A DNA stretch of 64,000 bases from Colius striatus (lineage: Eukaryota; Chordata; Aves; Coliiformes; Coliidae): positions 4,082,350-4,146,349 of the forward strand of contig NC_084773.1 of the NCBI RefSeq assembly GCF_028858725.1, in the 5' to 3' direction. The notes under the pieces are model-generated. The model was given only the letters and a program-made list of their open reading frames with translations. It was not told the origin of the DNA and did no database searches. A program made the position numbers and the translations under genes. This document shows, piece after piece, positions 1 to 13,339 of the stretch; position 1 is the first letter of the stretch, and each line of letters begins with the position of its first letter.

Positions 1-1404
1 TGCTAGTAAGAGATGGGTGAGGACTTTCATGTTGTATGTTTCAAGACACCAAAGTACCTTGGCTCCAGTTTAGAGCCATGTGAGCCCCAAATGGGGATAT
101 TTAAAAATCTCTTGTTTATGAGCTACTAACAAATTGTTCTCAAGTATTTCACCACTGTGATTAATTAAACACAATGCCTTTAGCACTGCAGTAGCTGAAA
201 AGGACAAACTTTGTTGGCATATCAAATGCAGATGAGCTGGCAGAATCTTATAAGCAACTGTTAACAAGGACTGGAGCTGCAAACCCTAACACTGACAGGG
301 ATAAATGGGTTTAAAGAAGCCCTTTAAAGCAAGGACAGTTCCATATAATTGCACCCCGATTGGAAGGCAGTGAACAGCAGGCCTTCCTCTGTTTGGGAAA
401 GGATGCAAGATGGAAGGAGGGACAGTATCTGTAGGGCTGAGTGTTCATAGTGATCTGGTGCTGGAAGTGAATTATCCAGACAAAAGGAGTGGGGATATGG
501 TGTGACACAGTTAACACAGACCTCTGCCAATTCATCTGGAGCACTAAGCATGTCTTGCTTCAAAACTCATCTAGTCCTTCCAACACCATGACAATCAGCG
601 TCAGAAACGGTTCAACTGAGCTCCACACAAAGCATTTAATCTCTGCAGCCTCTGGAGGGAAGGATTTTTCTCATTTTCCTGTAATGGAATCTCTCCAAGC
701 AGCGATAAGAATAGCTGAGTTTGTGAGAGAGCGATACACGTCTAAAAGAACCTTCCATCTACCAGTGACTTCAAATTATACAAGGGCTGAGGCAGCAGTT
801 GGAACTCTTAAAAGCTCAGAGAGGCTGTGTTTTGCTTGGGCCTGCTTCTAGTCAAATGACTAACAAGCTTATAATAAATAGGAAGGCACACAGCATGAGA
901 GGCAGTTAACGTGGCTGCCGTTCCACGTGACTTGTCAATAGGGTAACTCCCATACGGCTGCGCAGGGGCGACAACCTACAATTGTTCAAAGAACACCACT
1001 GTGTTTCCTTTACAGCAAAAAAACATCTCCAGAAAAGAATGCCAGGAGATTAGAGGGTTTGCAAATATACTGGCACATTAGCTGGGCAGATCTTTGCATT
1101 TGCTAAAGAAGGGTACAACCTGTAGCTACAGGGCTGCAGTTATTCCGGGTGCAACACTGCTGGAGGGGGTGACGTAAGATCAGGCATCAAACCCACCGAG
1201 TCTTTTGTGTGCCATGATAATGAAAGATGTCAGAACACATATGGAGCATAATTACAGGCAGTAGAGGCCACGCTGAAGGAAACTGAATTTGTCTTTTTCC
1301 TTGCACACATGTCTAGAGTTAAGCCCAATGTCGTGGGAGACAGGCAGGGCAAAATGAACACAAGGCAGCCCAAAGTGACAGGGAGGGTTTGGAAAGAGCC
1401 TTAC
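1..1404 (-). other. SUSD3: SUSD3 intron 2 (partial, 5' part)
   Basis: This stretch lies immediately downstream, in minus-strand sense, of the sushi exon donor site and runs off the left edge. I looked for the next SUSD3 exon, which should carry a hydrophobic transmembrane segment shortly after the sushi domain, and found none in any minus-strand frame. The exon therefore probably lies outside the window. Short open frames here (for example at 311-563 and 489-851) show no recognisable domain. No interspersed repeat or RNA gene was recognised. Confidence 0.6.
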
Positions 1405-1593
1405 CCTTGCAGGAGGGCACTCCGGCGGTCCACTGGGCACCAGTCCCTCTCCAGACGCAGGTGATGACTGCCGGGCCCTCCAGCTGGTGCTCAGCAGAGC
1501 ACTGGAACGTCACCACCGTCCCCAGGGCCGTGCCATTGCCGTGCAGGACCTGCAGCGTGCCCAGCTGCGGCGGGAGGATGCGGCTGCACTGCC
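1405..1593 (-). CDS. SUSD3: SUSD3 coding exon 2: complete sushi/CCP domain
   Basis: SUSD3 is a small single-pass membrane protein with one extracellular sushi (complement control protein) module; the human gene is oestrogen-responsive. This 189-bp exon is flanked on the minus strand by an acceptor (pyrimidine-rich, CCGCAG, exon starts GGCAGTGC) and a donor (AAGG then GTAAGG). It is a symmetric phase 1-1 exon, typical of CCP modules. Joined to exon 1 it encodes residues 29-91. The four canonical cysteines are Cys31, Cys60, Cys74 and Cys90, expected to pair I-III and II-IV. The conserved Trp83 precedes the last cysteine, and Asn48-Gly-Thr is a possible N-glycosylation sequon. The stretches LHGNGTALGTVVTFQC and EGPAVITCVWRG resemble the vertebrate SUSD3 sushi domain as I recall it. 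Transmembrane and cytoplasmic exons are not in the window. Many other proteins have CCP exons, but the short N-terminus, single module and FGD3 neighbour all favour SUSD3. Confidence 0.88.
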
Positions 1594-4094
1594 CTGCGGA
1601 GCAAAGCCACTGAGACAACGCAGCGCCATGGCCCAACCGAAGCCACTCAAGTCTTACTGCGATCACACTGTAAATCCCTCCAAGCCAATGGTCAGAACCA
1701 CCCCCAGGCTCCAGGCTGGGGTCACCCACTGCTCTGTCACACACCAACGCCAAGGCCAAACTGCCTGCGGTGCCAGCCAGCAGCTCTGTGGCCTGAACCC
1801 CAGCACAAAGGGGTGTTTTACTCCTGTTGCAATATTATCTGCTCAGACTGGTACATATTAAACATTTAAACAGGAAAAAAAGTCATTCAGCAAGTGGTGT
1901 GGGATCCGATGGATTCCTGTCCTGTGGGCTCAGTGCATTTCATTAAGTTCTTGGGCCAGCAATCTTCCACGCTGGGAGTATTCCTGACACTCCTTCCCCC
2001 ATGCAAACCTTCCAAGATCTAATGGACCGATCACATATTTTAGCATCTCAGGCTACATGGCAGCAGTTTTTCAGGATCCTACAGAACTCCCAGTCTTTCA
2101 AGAGCACTGCACCTGTGTTAGCCTTGGCTGACAGGAGCCAGCCGGCTGGAAAGCCACAGGGAGTGGACACACATGCACATACAGCACAGCTACGTCCAAC
2201 TTATCTCCATTTTCACCCAACAAACTGCTTTATAGTACAGATTTACTTCTTAGTGCATTTTTGTTCATTCAGCTTTTCTCTTTCTACTTCTTTGTTGCTC
2301 ATACAGCTGTTCTTGAAGTCACGGGGCTGTTCTCTCAGCCACCTCATGTCAGCAGCTCGCTTTCTACACTGAGTTTTATTGGCACAATGTTGCTTCTTTC
2401 ACACTTATTCTAAACACAAATTCTAATAACCAGTTATTAAGATCACACATTATATCCAGACATACTTCAAAGATAATAACAATCAGTGCATTTCCTGGCT
2501 TTGTACATTGCACTAACAACGTGGAAATTGCTTTATGTCAACAGGGGGTTTTTAACATGTAGTAAACACCAGCACTGCTTCTTGCATCAGAGCCCAAGTT
2601 CCCTGCCTTTCATCGGATCTCCAGGACTCCAGCAGACTCAGAGACAACTGTGTTACAGTTGCAAGACCAGAGCTGCAAGCACAATGATGACACCAAAAAA
2701 AACCCAAGGGAAGTGGGGAAATATGCTTCCTTGCACTCACAAGCAAAAAGAAATGTAGAGTTTTAATAGCCTCCTTGAGAACATTTTGGCAGAATCACAT
2801 GTTGATAGCAAATCTATTTTATTTTTACCACTAAAACTCCCCCAGTCATTAACATTAAGCTCCTGCAATCAAACCACAGCAGACAGGATTACTACCTGTC
2901 TTCAATTTATGGTCTTAAAAACCTCAGCCCCCTGGAAAACAAACCCAAAGAAATCTCAGTAAAACTCCAAACAAAAGCCACCATGACAATTACTGGTCTA
3001 ATCTACTAATATGTACTGAGGGTTAGCTTGTAAAAGCAACCCTGTTTTAATTCCATGCAGACTAGTTCTGTTTGTTTTGCCACTTCTTGCAGTCTCTTAC
3101 CATGGCAGCAGCTTGCCTCAATGAGAGAGAGGGCAGGGTTGGGTTGTTTCCCTTCATCTCTTGTCCTTCTCTCCGACATCCCATTACTGGGACATGCGGG
3201 TTGTGTGCATCAGACAACCTTCCTCCAGATGAGTGTTACGAGTTTGGGCTTTTCACCTTAATCACTCAGAGACTTCTCATGAAAAAACATTGCCCTAAGC
3301 TGCAAAATATCTTCTCTCAGCAATAGCTACAAGACCAGCTGTTCCAGGTTCTGAACCTGCCCTTACACAGAGCTGGAAGTTCATCAGCTGCAGTTCACGT
3401 TCCTGCCTTTGGCCTGAGTAGAAACATCATTCCTTTTTCTTCCAAGAGCTTTTCAAGACAATTTCTTACCACTGAAGTCAAAACATTAAATGTGTGACTA
3501 CTTTTGGCTGTTTACAAATGTCTTGCTGAAACACATTGATGGGTTTTAGCTGGCATGACTTTGTGAATTTAGTCCAAGTTTGGATTTAGTATCTCTGAAT
3601 AAAATTGGTCCTAATTTTCACCAGCAATGCTCTTCTAAAAACTCGTTTGTAAAACCTCTCCTGTAAGCTCTGTTGTTCTTTATTATTAACTATCTATAAC
3701 AGCTTTGCAGTTCCTCATTGCATTGCTTTTCTGCCAGGTTAATTTTACCTTTCCATCTCCAGAAAGCCATTGTTTAGGTAAGCTTCAATCTTCATATATA
3801 TATGAGGAGATATTCCATATAAACTTATCCTTTGACTACTTTTCAGGCATATTTATCTGACTGAATCTACTACAATGAAGGACTTTATTACTGTTTTTTA
3901 AAACATATTTCTATTTTCAGCTGAGGTTGCTGTTTGAGGTTGCATTGCCTCCTGAAGTAAAACACAAATACCGCATAAACATTTGTGCTGACCAGGTTAC
4001 ATCTTCATTTGCCTTTCTTCTCTAAATATCTAGAAAATATCAAGCTCAGGTTTCGGTTTGCAGTAACTGTTAGCACCCAGAAATGTAACATTTA

Positions 4095-4508
4095 ATCACA
4101 GAATTTTAGAATGGAAGGGTTGGAAGGGACCTTTAGAGATCATCTAGTCCAACCCCCTGCAGAAGCAGGGTCACCTAGGTCAGGTCACATAGGAACATGT
4201 CCAGGTGGGTCTTGAAGACCTCCAAGGAAGGAGCCTCCACAACCCCTCTGGGCAGCCTGTGCCAGGGCTCCCTCACCTGAACAGTGACATAGTTTTTTCT
4301 TATATTTAAGTGGAACTTTTTGTGTTCCAGCTTCATCCCATCACCCCTTGTCCTGTTGCTGGCTACTATAGAAAAAAGGGATGTTCCAACCTCCTGACAC
4401 CCACCCTTTAGATATTTGTAAATGGTAATAAGATCTCCCCTCAGTCTCCTCTTCTTCAGACTAAACAGCCCCAGGTCCCGCAGCCTTTCCTCGTATGAAA
4501 GATGTTCC
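4095..4508 (-). mobile_element. CR1 LINE, 5'-truncated 3' end
   Basis: The minus strand encodes the C-terminal end of CR1 ORF2, including EHLSYEERLRDLGLFSLKKR, YKYLKGGCQEVG, SNRTRGDG and REPWHRLPRGVVEAPSLEVF. The copy ends at its left in a CR1 3' UTR (plus strand GGAAGGGACCTTTAGAGATC), with a decayed form of the terminal octamer repeat. It is truncated at the 5' end, as is usual for CR1. The frame is open over about 110 codons, which suggests a fairly young copy. It is inactive and lies inside SUSD3 intron 1. Confidence 0.95.
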
Positions 4509-5943
4509 ATTCATAATAAAAATCCCTAATTATTGCTCATCTTGCTTTTGTAATAGCTGCATCTCAGGCCCCACAGACTCATGCCTGATACTCAGCACCT
4601 AAAGCTGGGAGGAACTAACAGCCTATCAGCCATTTTTTATGTAGTCCATAATAAACATGAAAATTCACAGTGTGTTGTTTAGTGTTGATTAGCTTCATGG
4701 CACCGTTCCTAGACTCGATGTGCCTCCAGTGTCTAGTTCCCACTGCTCCTCGCTGCTGTTCTCCATTCTCAGGCTCATGCTCTGCTCACACTTCCAGATA
4801 CTGGCTACTACTTCCAAGCTCAAGAAGAAAACTCACTTGCTGACACATCCCTGTGATGCAAAGGCTGGAATTATTTGGTTTTATTATTGTTTTAAAGTCC
4901 AACAGAAGTTGTGAGGACTTGAGCTCATTCATTTTGTTCACTGAAAAGGATTAATCAACTGCCTTGCCCCCTCTGCTCGCCATGCCAATGCCATGGCAGA
5001 GTGGCAGCTCTGGAGAATCGTGATGGCCATCAGTCATCCAACTCCCTCCATGGCACAAGGAGCCCAGTGCTTTCAAGTGCCTGCAGCTACTGCAACCAGA
5101 GCTGATTTATACAAATGCATTTCTTAGCTTTGCTTCACACTAAGAGGATATTCAGTGTTCAAACAGTATCCGAATCTGCCACTACTGCCTGCCAACACAG
5201 AAGAGGGGCATTGGCCATAATAAACAGATTATTTCATATGAGAAATAAGTGTCCTCAAAGGAAAGGCACCGAAGCGCAGCGCACTCTGTAAATTCTTAAC
5301 TCCCCCAAACCTCTGGCTTCAGAAACAGCCACATACATCACTTACAGGCACTGAGAAATCAAGAGTAATGCAAGTATTAAGACAAAATAATCCAAAATAT
5401 CTCTTCTCATGCACAGCCAGGATTATCTGTATTGCAAAATCGATTTGTCAGAAAGAGTTACCATATGGTTTCGTTGTCAGCAAGCTGTGGATTTATGTTT
5501 TGCTGATAAGAAAGCAGAAATGAGAGAGCAACCTAGGCAGGCTTGCCCATTAAACATCTCCTGTGCTTTTTCCCTAGCGAAACGTTGGGATTAAAAAACA
5601 AGTACATAGCATAAGTATATACCAAAATGATCTAAACCACAGCAATAATTACCTGAAAGCACGTTACCAAGATTGCCACTCGCTGTTTGTGCAGGAAGGG
5701 AGCAGTCCATGACTTCACCTCCTTATTCTCATGCACATGTACCTCAAGCCTGAGTTGCTTATTGTTAACTATTTAATGCAACTAAAACACACTGGAATGC
5801 TGGCACATTAGGTTCTATAAACCCTGCAGAAAATAAACATGCTGATACTATTTTTGTAAGTCTGTTTTCCTACAGAAACGCACCTTAGAAATTAGTGTCC
5901 CTGAAGGCACAGGCAGAGTGCTGAACATCCACAGCAGCCTCAC

Positions 5944-5966
5944 AGAAGAGCTCTTAGAAGAGCTCT
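5944..5966. repeat. 12-bp direct repeat, nearly palindromic
   Basis: AGAAGAGCTCT occurs twice, separated by a single T. The pair of AGAGCTCT palindromes makes the block almost self-complementary. It is a small local structure in SUSD3 intron 1 with no evident function. Confidence 0.7.
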
Positions 5967-7159
5967 CTATGTCAAAAGGCAAAAGAAAGGCAGCTAGAAG
6001 TGAAACATGAAACAATGCAGATACAGGAAAGCACCTTGTGTGGGCAGAACTGCCCTGGAATCCCATCAGGGACTGGCTTGGAGTCACATGAAGCGCTGCA
6101 GCCACAAGAGGCTACCAGGAGGAGCTCATCCTCCTGTCAGAAAATGCAGACACTAGCAAAGCTTTTTAAGAACTCAATGTCAAATATGGCACCAGCCCAG
6201 CAGTAAAAGAGACGGGGGTAGGCTCAGGCTCTCAAAGCTGCAGAGTATGAACAAGGTCCCTGGCTGTGCTGCAGCCTCAGGACACCTGTGGTGGAGGCTT
6301 CCTGCTGGTTGGTGGCACCAGTCTCAACCTTTTCCAAGGAAAGCAACAGCACCATTTGGCCTTTCCTACCTATTTCACCGTTTCCAAGAGTCACTGTAAA
6401 GCTGAAATGCTGGAAAGCTCTTGCAGTTCTGTCTGCTGTTCAAGACTTGGGTATCACCCTGCAATGCCATTCCCATGGGGCAGGCTTTGGAGATCCAGGT
6501 GTGGCATAAAACCACATGCAGCCAAATGCAGTCCTCTGCATGCACATCACTGCATGGACCACCTTCTGTGGTGCTCTGTGGAGATCCATACTCCCGCATC
6601 TCATGGAGACCAGCAAGAACTGCAAGAACATGCCAGAGCTTCTGTCCCGGGCCAGTCCCATGGAGGAACCAACTGGACAATTGCAGACAGTGAAACCTGA
6701 AGATCCTTATGGAAGACATCTGTCAGAGCAGACGGTCTGAACAAAGAAATGCAGCTTGCCAACGATACATGGGTTTTGCATCTGCCTGCTTTCAGCATTT
6801 CCAAATGAAAATACTCCCTATAAAAGATTCTGATGGGTTTCCATTGAAAAATGATGGAGAAGGAATTTCCATGCAATTAAGAGAGAAGGAGGGAAGGAGA
6901 GATAAAAAAGGTATTTGTGAATTGCTTTCTGTGTTTATACATCCATACTTAAACAAAGCACAGCCTTCTCAGTTAAGTGAGCAAAAGCCCAAACCCAACT
7001 GCTGCCAGGTGCTAGGGACACTTCAGTGGGAATCTGATCCTCCTAAGCCTCCTCCTCTGACTGGACAAAGCTGGTGTGAAGCCAGCAAGAAGAGGAGTCA
7101 TGGGTGAGACAATAAAGCAGCTCGTGACCGCGGCTGCAGTGGGGCAGGTCTGAGGCTGT

Positions 7160-7262
7160 CACAGAATCACAGAAGGGCTGGAAGGGACCTCAAAAGATCA
7201 TCCAGTCCAACCCCCCTGCCAGAGCAGGACCACTTAGAGTAGGTCACACAGGAACTTGTATG
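7160..7262 (-). mobile_element. CR1 LINE 3'-UTR remnant
   Basis: A fragment of about 100 bp matches the CR1 3' end. On the plus strand it reads ACAGAATCACAGAAGGGCTG, then GGAAGGGACCTCAAAAGATC, then ATCCAGTCCAACCCCCCTGC and AGGTCACACAGGAAC. Homology fades after the position where other copies read 'catgtccaggtggg'. It is in the same orientation as the neighbouring CR1 copies. Confidence 0.9.
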
Positions 7263-8255
7263 TCCCCTGCACACAGCAAGGCTGCAGGATGGCTGTATCC
7301 CTTCACACAGCTAGAGCCCCACATCCCCACAGGAAACACAGCCATGAACTGACCCCTGTACAGCCCCGGACAACTCAAGGTGCCCTTTGGTGGATGAAGG
7401 ATGGCAAAGTCTACTTCAAGATCTTCATATGCCTGCTAAGCTAGCAAAAAGTATCGGACAGCAGCAAATTCTTGCCTTCCATTTCCAAAAGAAACCCCTG
7501 TGCTGCACCATTGCAGAACCTTACATTCTGCTCTAAAGCCTACAAATTCGGTTCATCTCTCTCCATGACACTGAGCCTTTATCTTTTCTCTCTCCTGGCA
7601 CTTCTGTGTGGATTTTGAGCTGCTCTCTACAGTGAACAAGATGTGGCAAGATTTAGGAGTCAGTGCTAAACACTTTCCAACTCTACTCTGAAATAGCAGA
7701 GGGTTGCAAGCAATTTTAATCCATGTAAAATCCAAGCTACGTATCACTCAATTTCTAGATTAGGGTTTGATGACAACATGTGCAGTCCACTCCTGCTTCA
7801 AACATAAATAATATGTAGGACTGGCGTAAAAGGATTATTATCCATGTCTTTTATGTTGCTTTTTTAAGAGAGGATTTGTTCCAGCCACTGTACTGCCACC
7901 TCCATGATTGATTTTTTTTGCCAATTTACATCAAAGGTTATTCCCATCTGTAGATTTTACTCTTGGATCTAGCAATGAGGGCAGTACTCAGTATTTCTCT
8001 TCTTATGGGAATCAATTAAACGAGAAATAAGAACTAAATGAAAAATGAGGTATTTGATGAAGTCCCCAGTAAGACAAGAACAGATGGGATTTCTCTGCTT
8101 TATTAGTCTGTTTATCAACAGAATTGAAAAAATAGGTTATGACACTTCTGAAAAGTTAGTAACAGTGCAACTTTGGAGAACAGGAAGGATCTGCTAAACC
8201 TAAAGCCAATTAGTAGTGTTCATCTATCTATCTCATCACCATTACTTCCATATTA

Positions 8256-8275
8256 AAAACAACAACAACAACAAA
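8256..8275. repeat. (AAC)n microsatellite
   Basis: A short perfect run of AAC units follows an A-rich lead-in, with a nearby CTAT tract at 8222-8232. It is ordinary intronic simple sequence. Confidence 0.85.
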
Positions 8276-10383
8276 TTCCTCTCTCCCTCTCTCCACTTTG
8301 GAGCACATCAGAACCATGCCTTAATTAACTCAAACTGTTCTCAGTTTAAAATTACCTGTGCAAGTAACACCAACAGTCGCTTTTGTGACTGTTTAGTGAA
8401 TGGAGCTGATAGTGCTGATGGTGTCTGTCATCCTGATATCTGTCATCTTGAAGCAGATAATAAATAAATCACATATTTGCACAATGCAGGGGTTGTGGCC
8501 TACTTTCTGAAACCAAGACCCTATCAAGAATAAAAATTAGTAGGATAAGTTAAAACCAAACCCTTGTCTGTCCCAAGCCGCCAGCCCCACCAGGAAGTGA
8601 GGGGTCTGGTCCTTGCTCTGCTCGCCTCCAAAGTCTGCTAGCACTGCTTCTTGCATAAGAAGCGTTGGTATTTACAAGAAGAAGAACAGAAGTAGCTGGT
8701 TACACAATACCACAGTCCTCTACAGATGGTTCTCAGCCTCCCCCATGCAACTCTACATCCGCAGTCTCTGGAGAGGTTCAAATCCACAGCAAGACGCGAG
8801 TGTTACCCCGGGATCTGTCACCCCACCTTCAGGGAAAGCCAGGCAGAATCAGGGACGTGAGAAACATAAAGCAAGACAAATGAATCCATCAGCTCAACTC
8901 TGAATTTGAAATCTGCAGGTCAGCAGTCTGTTTCCAAATCACTTTCCTGCTCTCCACAGAATTACAATGACTAGGAGCATCCCCCCGCTGCCCCCTGATC
9001 CTTCTCTGTCCTCAGCCGGGCTTTGAGAGGCACAGCTATACTGGAGGAAGCCTCCCCCATGAAACATCAGGCTGGTAAACTCTGCAGGTTTACATTTTCA
9101 ACTTTCATCACTACTGTTCCCCAGTGCTCATGAATAACCTCTCATTCGTTAAACCTGTGCAGCCGACCATAACATTTCTGCAGATGGAGCAAAGTGATCC
9201 ATGGGCTCCATTAACCAGCCCCTGTGTACCTTCCAACAGAAACTATGATGACCAGAAATGTTCGCATTTTGGCTTAGCCACATTCAAGACAAGAGATTAT
9301 CCAGGACCAATGCTCAAAGCATTTATCATTGTCACAATAACTGCAAAGAACCAATCATCAAAAATGAAACAAAAGTGAAATAACTATTTTACAGAAGGCC
9401 AATTATTTTGGGAAATTCAGATTTCACCATCCAACTCGATATTTAGCAACTTGCTAACATGGATCAAGTACCAAGAAAGAGCTCTCTTTGGCAAACTCTC
9501 CTCCATGCTCATACAAGAGTCTGACGTGAGAGAGAACAATCACTGCTTAAGAGCAAAACTGTTTGTTTCAGCACTCTCCCTTCACACAGAGACAGTGATG
9601 GACATTTTGGGGTCTGGAGAAGGCTGCAGGCACTCGCTTGTAGGTACTTGGATTGGAAAACCTGAGCCTTTTGTCTGAAAGGGGATGCTCTGACAGAATC
9701 CACTCTCTTGCTCTTGTTCCCTTTAAAAGGCAGAAGAAGAAAAAAGTCAAAACCCCTTTGTCTGGCCAGTTGTAATACAAGTATCTTATCAGCACTCATC
9801 CTACCGACTGGCCCACAAAAAAAACCTCACTCTCAGAAAAGCTTCAGCTTTGTGGCTTTTCACCTACAAAATGGTTTAGCACCTATAAAGATCTCTGCAA
9901 AACCCTCCAGCTTTTTCTCTTTAAAGCAGACAATGTTTTTTAACACCTTAGTGGATCAATTTTACATTTAACTTGAAAGCCTGATAGTAACAAATCCCAC
10001 ATTTTCTGGCTTCCCTCGATAACTATCAAAGTTTTGTTGCCAAAATTAAACATTTTAACAGATCTTTGGTAAACTGAGCAAGATTCAGATCTTATTGCTT
10101 CTTGCAAAACAGTAAACTAAAATAGAGAGAAACCAGCAGCAACGTTGCCCATCAAGCTCCTGATCTACAGACTCAATGTCTAAATCACTGGTGCTTCTGC
10201 TGACCTGCAGTGAGCTGGCTGCATGGACAAGCAGGAGAGCTGGGCAGAGCTAAGCTAAGAATCTTGGGAACTAAAGAGTAAAGGATAGAAAATTATTATC
10301 TGAACCCACCTGATGGAAAAAATGAGTCTGAGTACGATGCCCTGGCAACATCTGACATCTCCTGCTTTTAACATGGGTTTCCA

Positions 10384-11150
10384 CACAGAATGGTAGGGGT
10401 TGGAAGAGACCTTTAGAGATCATCCAGTCCAAACCCCCTGCCAAATCAGGTCCCACCTAGATCAGGTCACACAGGAACATGTCCAGGTGGGTTTTGAAGA
10501 CCTCCAGAGAAGGAGCCTCCAACACCCTCCCTGGGCAGCCTGTGCCAGGGCTCCCTCACCTCAACACTGAAATAGTTTTTCCTTATGTTTAAATTGAACT
10601 GTTTATGTTCCAGCTTCTTTCCATCACCCCTTGTCCTGTTGCTAGATACAATAGAAAAAAGTGATGCCCCAACCTCCTGACACCCACCATTGAGATATTT
10701 GTAAATGTTAATGAGATTCCCCTGCAGTCTCCTCCTATCCAGACTAAACAGCCCCAGTTCCCGCAGCCTTTCCTCATATGAAAGATGCTCCAGTCCCCTG
10801 ATCACCTTGGTGTCCCTGCACTGGCCTCTCTCCAGCAGTTCCCTGTCCCTCTTGAGCTGGGGAGCCCAGAACTGGACACAGGACTCCAGATGAGGCATCA
10901 GCAGGGCAGAGGAAGGGAGGAGCAGAACCTCCCTCGACCTGCTGCCCACACTCTTCTTGATGCATCCCAGGCTGCCGTTGGCTTTCTTAGCCACAAGGGC
11001 ACATTGCTGGCTCATGTTTAATTTGCTGTCAATCAGAACTCCCAGGTCCCTCTCCTCAGAGCTGCTCTCCAGCAGGTCAACCCCAGCCTTTGAAATTCTT
11101 TGCTTCATTGCAAAGTTACCCACTGGAGAAACCAAAGTAAAACCTGTTTT
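10384..11150 (-). mobile_element. CR1 LINE, longest copy, ORF2 C-terminal part
   Basis: The minus strand holds an open frame of about 228 codons (10467-11153) that is the C-terminal third of CR1 ORF2. It includes ERDLGVLIDSKLNMSQQCAL, the LGCIKKSVGSRSREV segment, a thumb-like HLESCVQFWAP segment, GLEHLSYEERLRELGLFSLD and SNRTRGDGKKLEHKQF. The left end is a CR1 3' UTR (plus strand GGAAGAGACCTTTAGAGATC). The 5' truncation lies somewhere between 11105 and 11150; residues beyond that no longer align well to my recollection of CR1. The frame is not a host gene. The long uninterrupted frame suggests a relatively recent insertion, but the reverse-transcriptase catalytic motifs and endonuclease are missing. 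Confidence 0.95.
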
Positions 11151-13320
11151 CACAGGGAAGGCATGTGTCTGCTAGGAGCCATAGATGGAGGAAGGCTGAA
11201 GGATGCCCTACGGGCCAACCTGACAGGGCAGAGGCCTGTCTGAGGGGCCGTCCCGCTCACCACGTCTCCCTGGAAGCACAGCAACATCCCTGCACCTGCA
11301 TCCCCTCCATGAGCTGCTTCCACCCCTCACCAGCACCCCTGGCACTGCGGGAACAGGGCGCAGGCGGCACAGCCTGTGAGGGCTCAGCATTATCTGCCCG
11401 CAGCAACCGCTCGGTTTGGTCTGTGGGCCGGGCCTGCAGACACCGTGGGTAGTGAACACGGCCGATAAGGGCAGATGGGCCTCGTGATGCAGCCAGGGGA
11501 CTCTGGCTTCAGCGCCACATTTGCCAGGCTGGGCATGACCTCCCTAGAGGGTGCAAATCCCTGCTGGGGGTGCGGGATGCGAGCACTGCACTGACACTAC
11601 CTTGGCCAAAAACTGCTTGTGCGGGAAGGGCTCAGAGCTGGAGACAGGCTGCTTCAGGCACTAGAAAATTCAATCCCAACACAAAAGCTTAGGTGTACCA
11701 GAAACGTTTCCTACGTAATCATTACACGCTCAGTTTTGGCCAAAAGCCCAAACCATAGGAATTGCATCTGCACAAAGCACTTTTTTGTAAAGAACAGAGA
11801 AACTTTCAACCTTTAATCTCTGAAACTACTTTCCTGTTTTAAAACTGACCACTGAGTACAGGTTTGTTAGTTTTCTAGGGGAATTTCCAACCATCCTGAT
11901 AAGCAAAACCAACCTGAATGCTACAGACTTTGTCTGAATTTGCTCCCATTGCCTAGCCTGTTTTGGCTTCTGCAAGTCCTTTTTCCTTCCCAATAGCAAA
12001 CTGAAACTCTCTCGTACTCGGTTTGCTTTGTTAAGCTGCAAAATGTGCACCACAGAGCTGTGACATGGCATCCACAACTGTCAGCAAGAACTTCTGTGAA
12101 TAATTGATTTTTTTAGACACCCATCTAAAGAGTTAGCAATAGCTTGCAATTTATTATGGTGATAGAAATCATTCGTGGACTGAGAAGCTAACAGTCAGAT
12201 TTAAAAACCTTCTCTGCGGTTTTAACACTTATTTTTCTTGTCTTTTATTTTTTTTAGGCTGCTTCTTTTTAGGTTTGGCTTTCCTGCCCCCAAGTTTCAC
12301 CCATGACAGCACAGAGGCATGTGGCCAGGAGCCGGCCACAAGCACCAAAGCAGCCTGCACAACTGCAACCTGGGAAAGTCCCACAGCATCCTGCCAGAAG
12401 CCATCCAAGCAGGGCAATGATTAACAGTACGAGTCAATGAGCACATCTGCCTTTGGCCTCCCTGGCCACAGGACCTGGTGAGAGATGGTATGAAGACTGA
12501 CAGGAGGAGACAGCATAAGGACAGGGAACCAGTCCTTTGTGTTTACTTTTTCCCGTTAAAGAAGTCAATGATTGCAGGTGTGTTATACGCAGAATGACAA
12601 GCAGCTTAAGCAAGCAGATCAGAAGACCGCAGCCCCGTGACCTTTACTTTCTCACACTGCACATGGCTAAGAAACTAAGATCTGTTTTAGATAACTCAGC
12701 TAAATCACTGGCAGCTTTTGGAGGGCCAGAATATAGGGCAAAACAGTCTCTGATTCATATTGAAAATGAGCTAAAAGCTTAGTCCCAATCTGTATTTCTT
12801 TGTTTATTAATGGTAATGAGCCAAACCCCAGAGCCTGTGCAAAACTGCTGCTGGCTTTGTCAGGCATCTCTTTTACACCAAAGCCAAATCTGTGTGTGCA
12901 GTCCATGTGCCGGTAATGACCCAAGCAACTACCAGAGCAGACACTCTCCTGGGTATAATTCTGCTCTTCTACATTAAGGTACAAACTTCTGCTCTTGTGA
13001 ACAGGTAGAGCCAAACAACATCCCACCCTGCCTTGCTCCTCCTTCAGCCACCTCAGCCCAAAACATCTTCCTAAACACCATTTCCCAGCCCACACACGCA
13101 CTCGGCTTTCTCTCTCTTCTCTTCACCTAACCCAGCTTCTGTCCCCATCCTCACCCCTCCTCAAAATCACTCCAAAGCAATGCTTACAAGATGCAAACAC
13201 ATGAGCAGCAGTGTTTGGCTTTCTTTCACCCCAGAAACAACAACTTCATCATTGTTTCCAACTCTGTTAGAGGAAAAGTGAGCAGTTAACCCATCCTCTT
13301 CCCTGGTGAGCGTTTGACCA

Positions 13321-13339
13321 GCTGCTGCTGCTGCTGCTG
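13321..13339. repeat. (GCT)6 microsatellite
   Basis: Six perfect GCT units lie in SUSD3 intron 1. The frame through them is not part of any recognised coding exon. Confidence 0.85.

Noticed and set aside
8774..8784. GGTTCAAATCC, a perfect match to a tRNA B box / T-loop
   Set aside because: The flanking bases do not form a T stem and no acceptor, D or anticodon arms can be drawn upstream.
10467..11153. Longest minus-strand open frame (228 codons) as a host gene
   Set aside because: It is the C-terminal part of CR1 ORF2 with the CR1 3' UTR attached.
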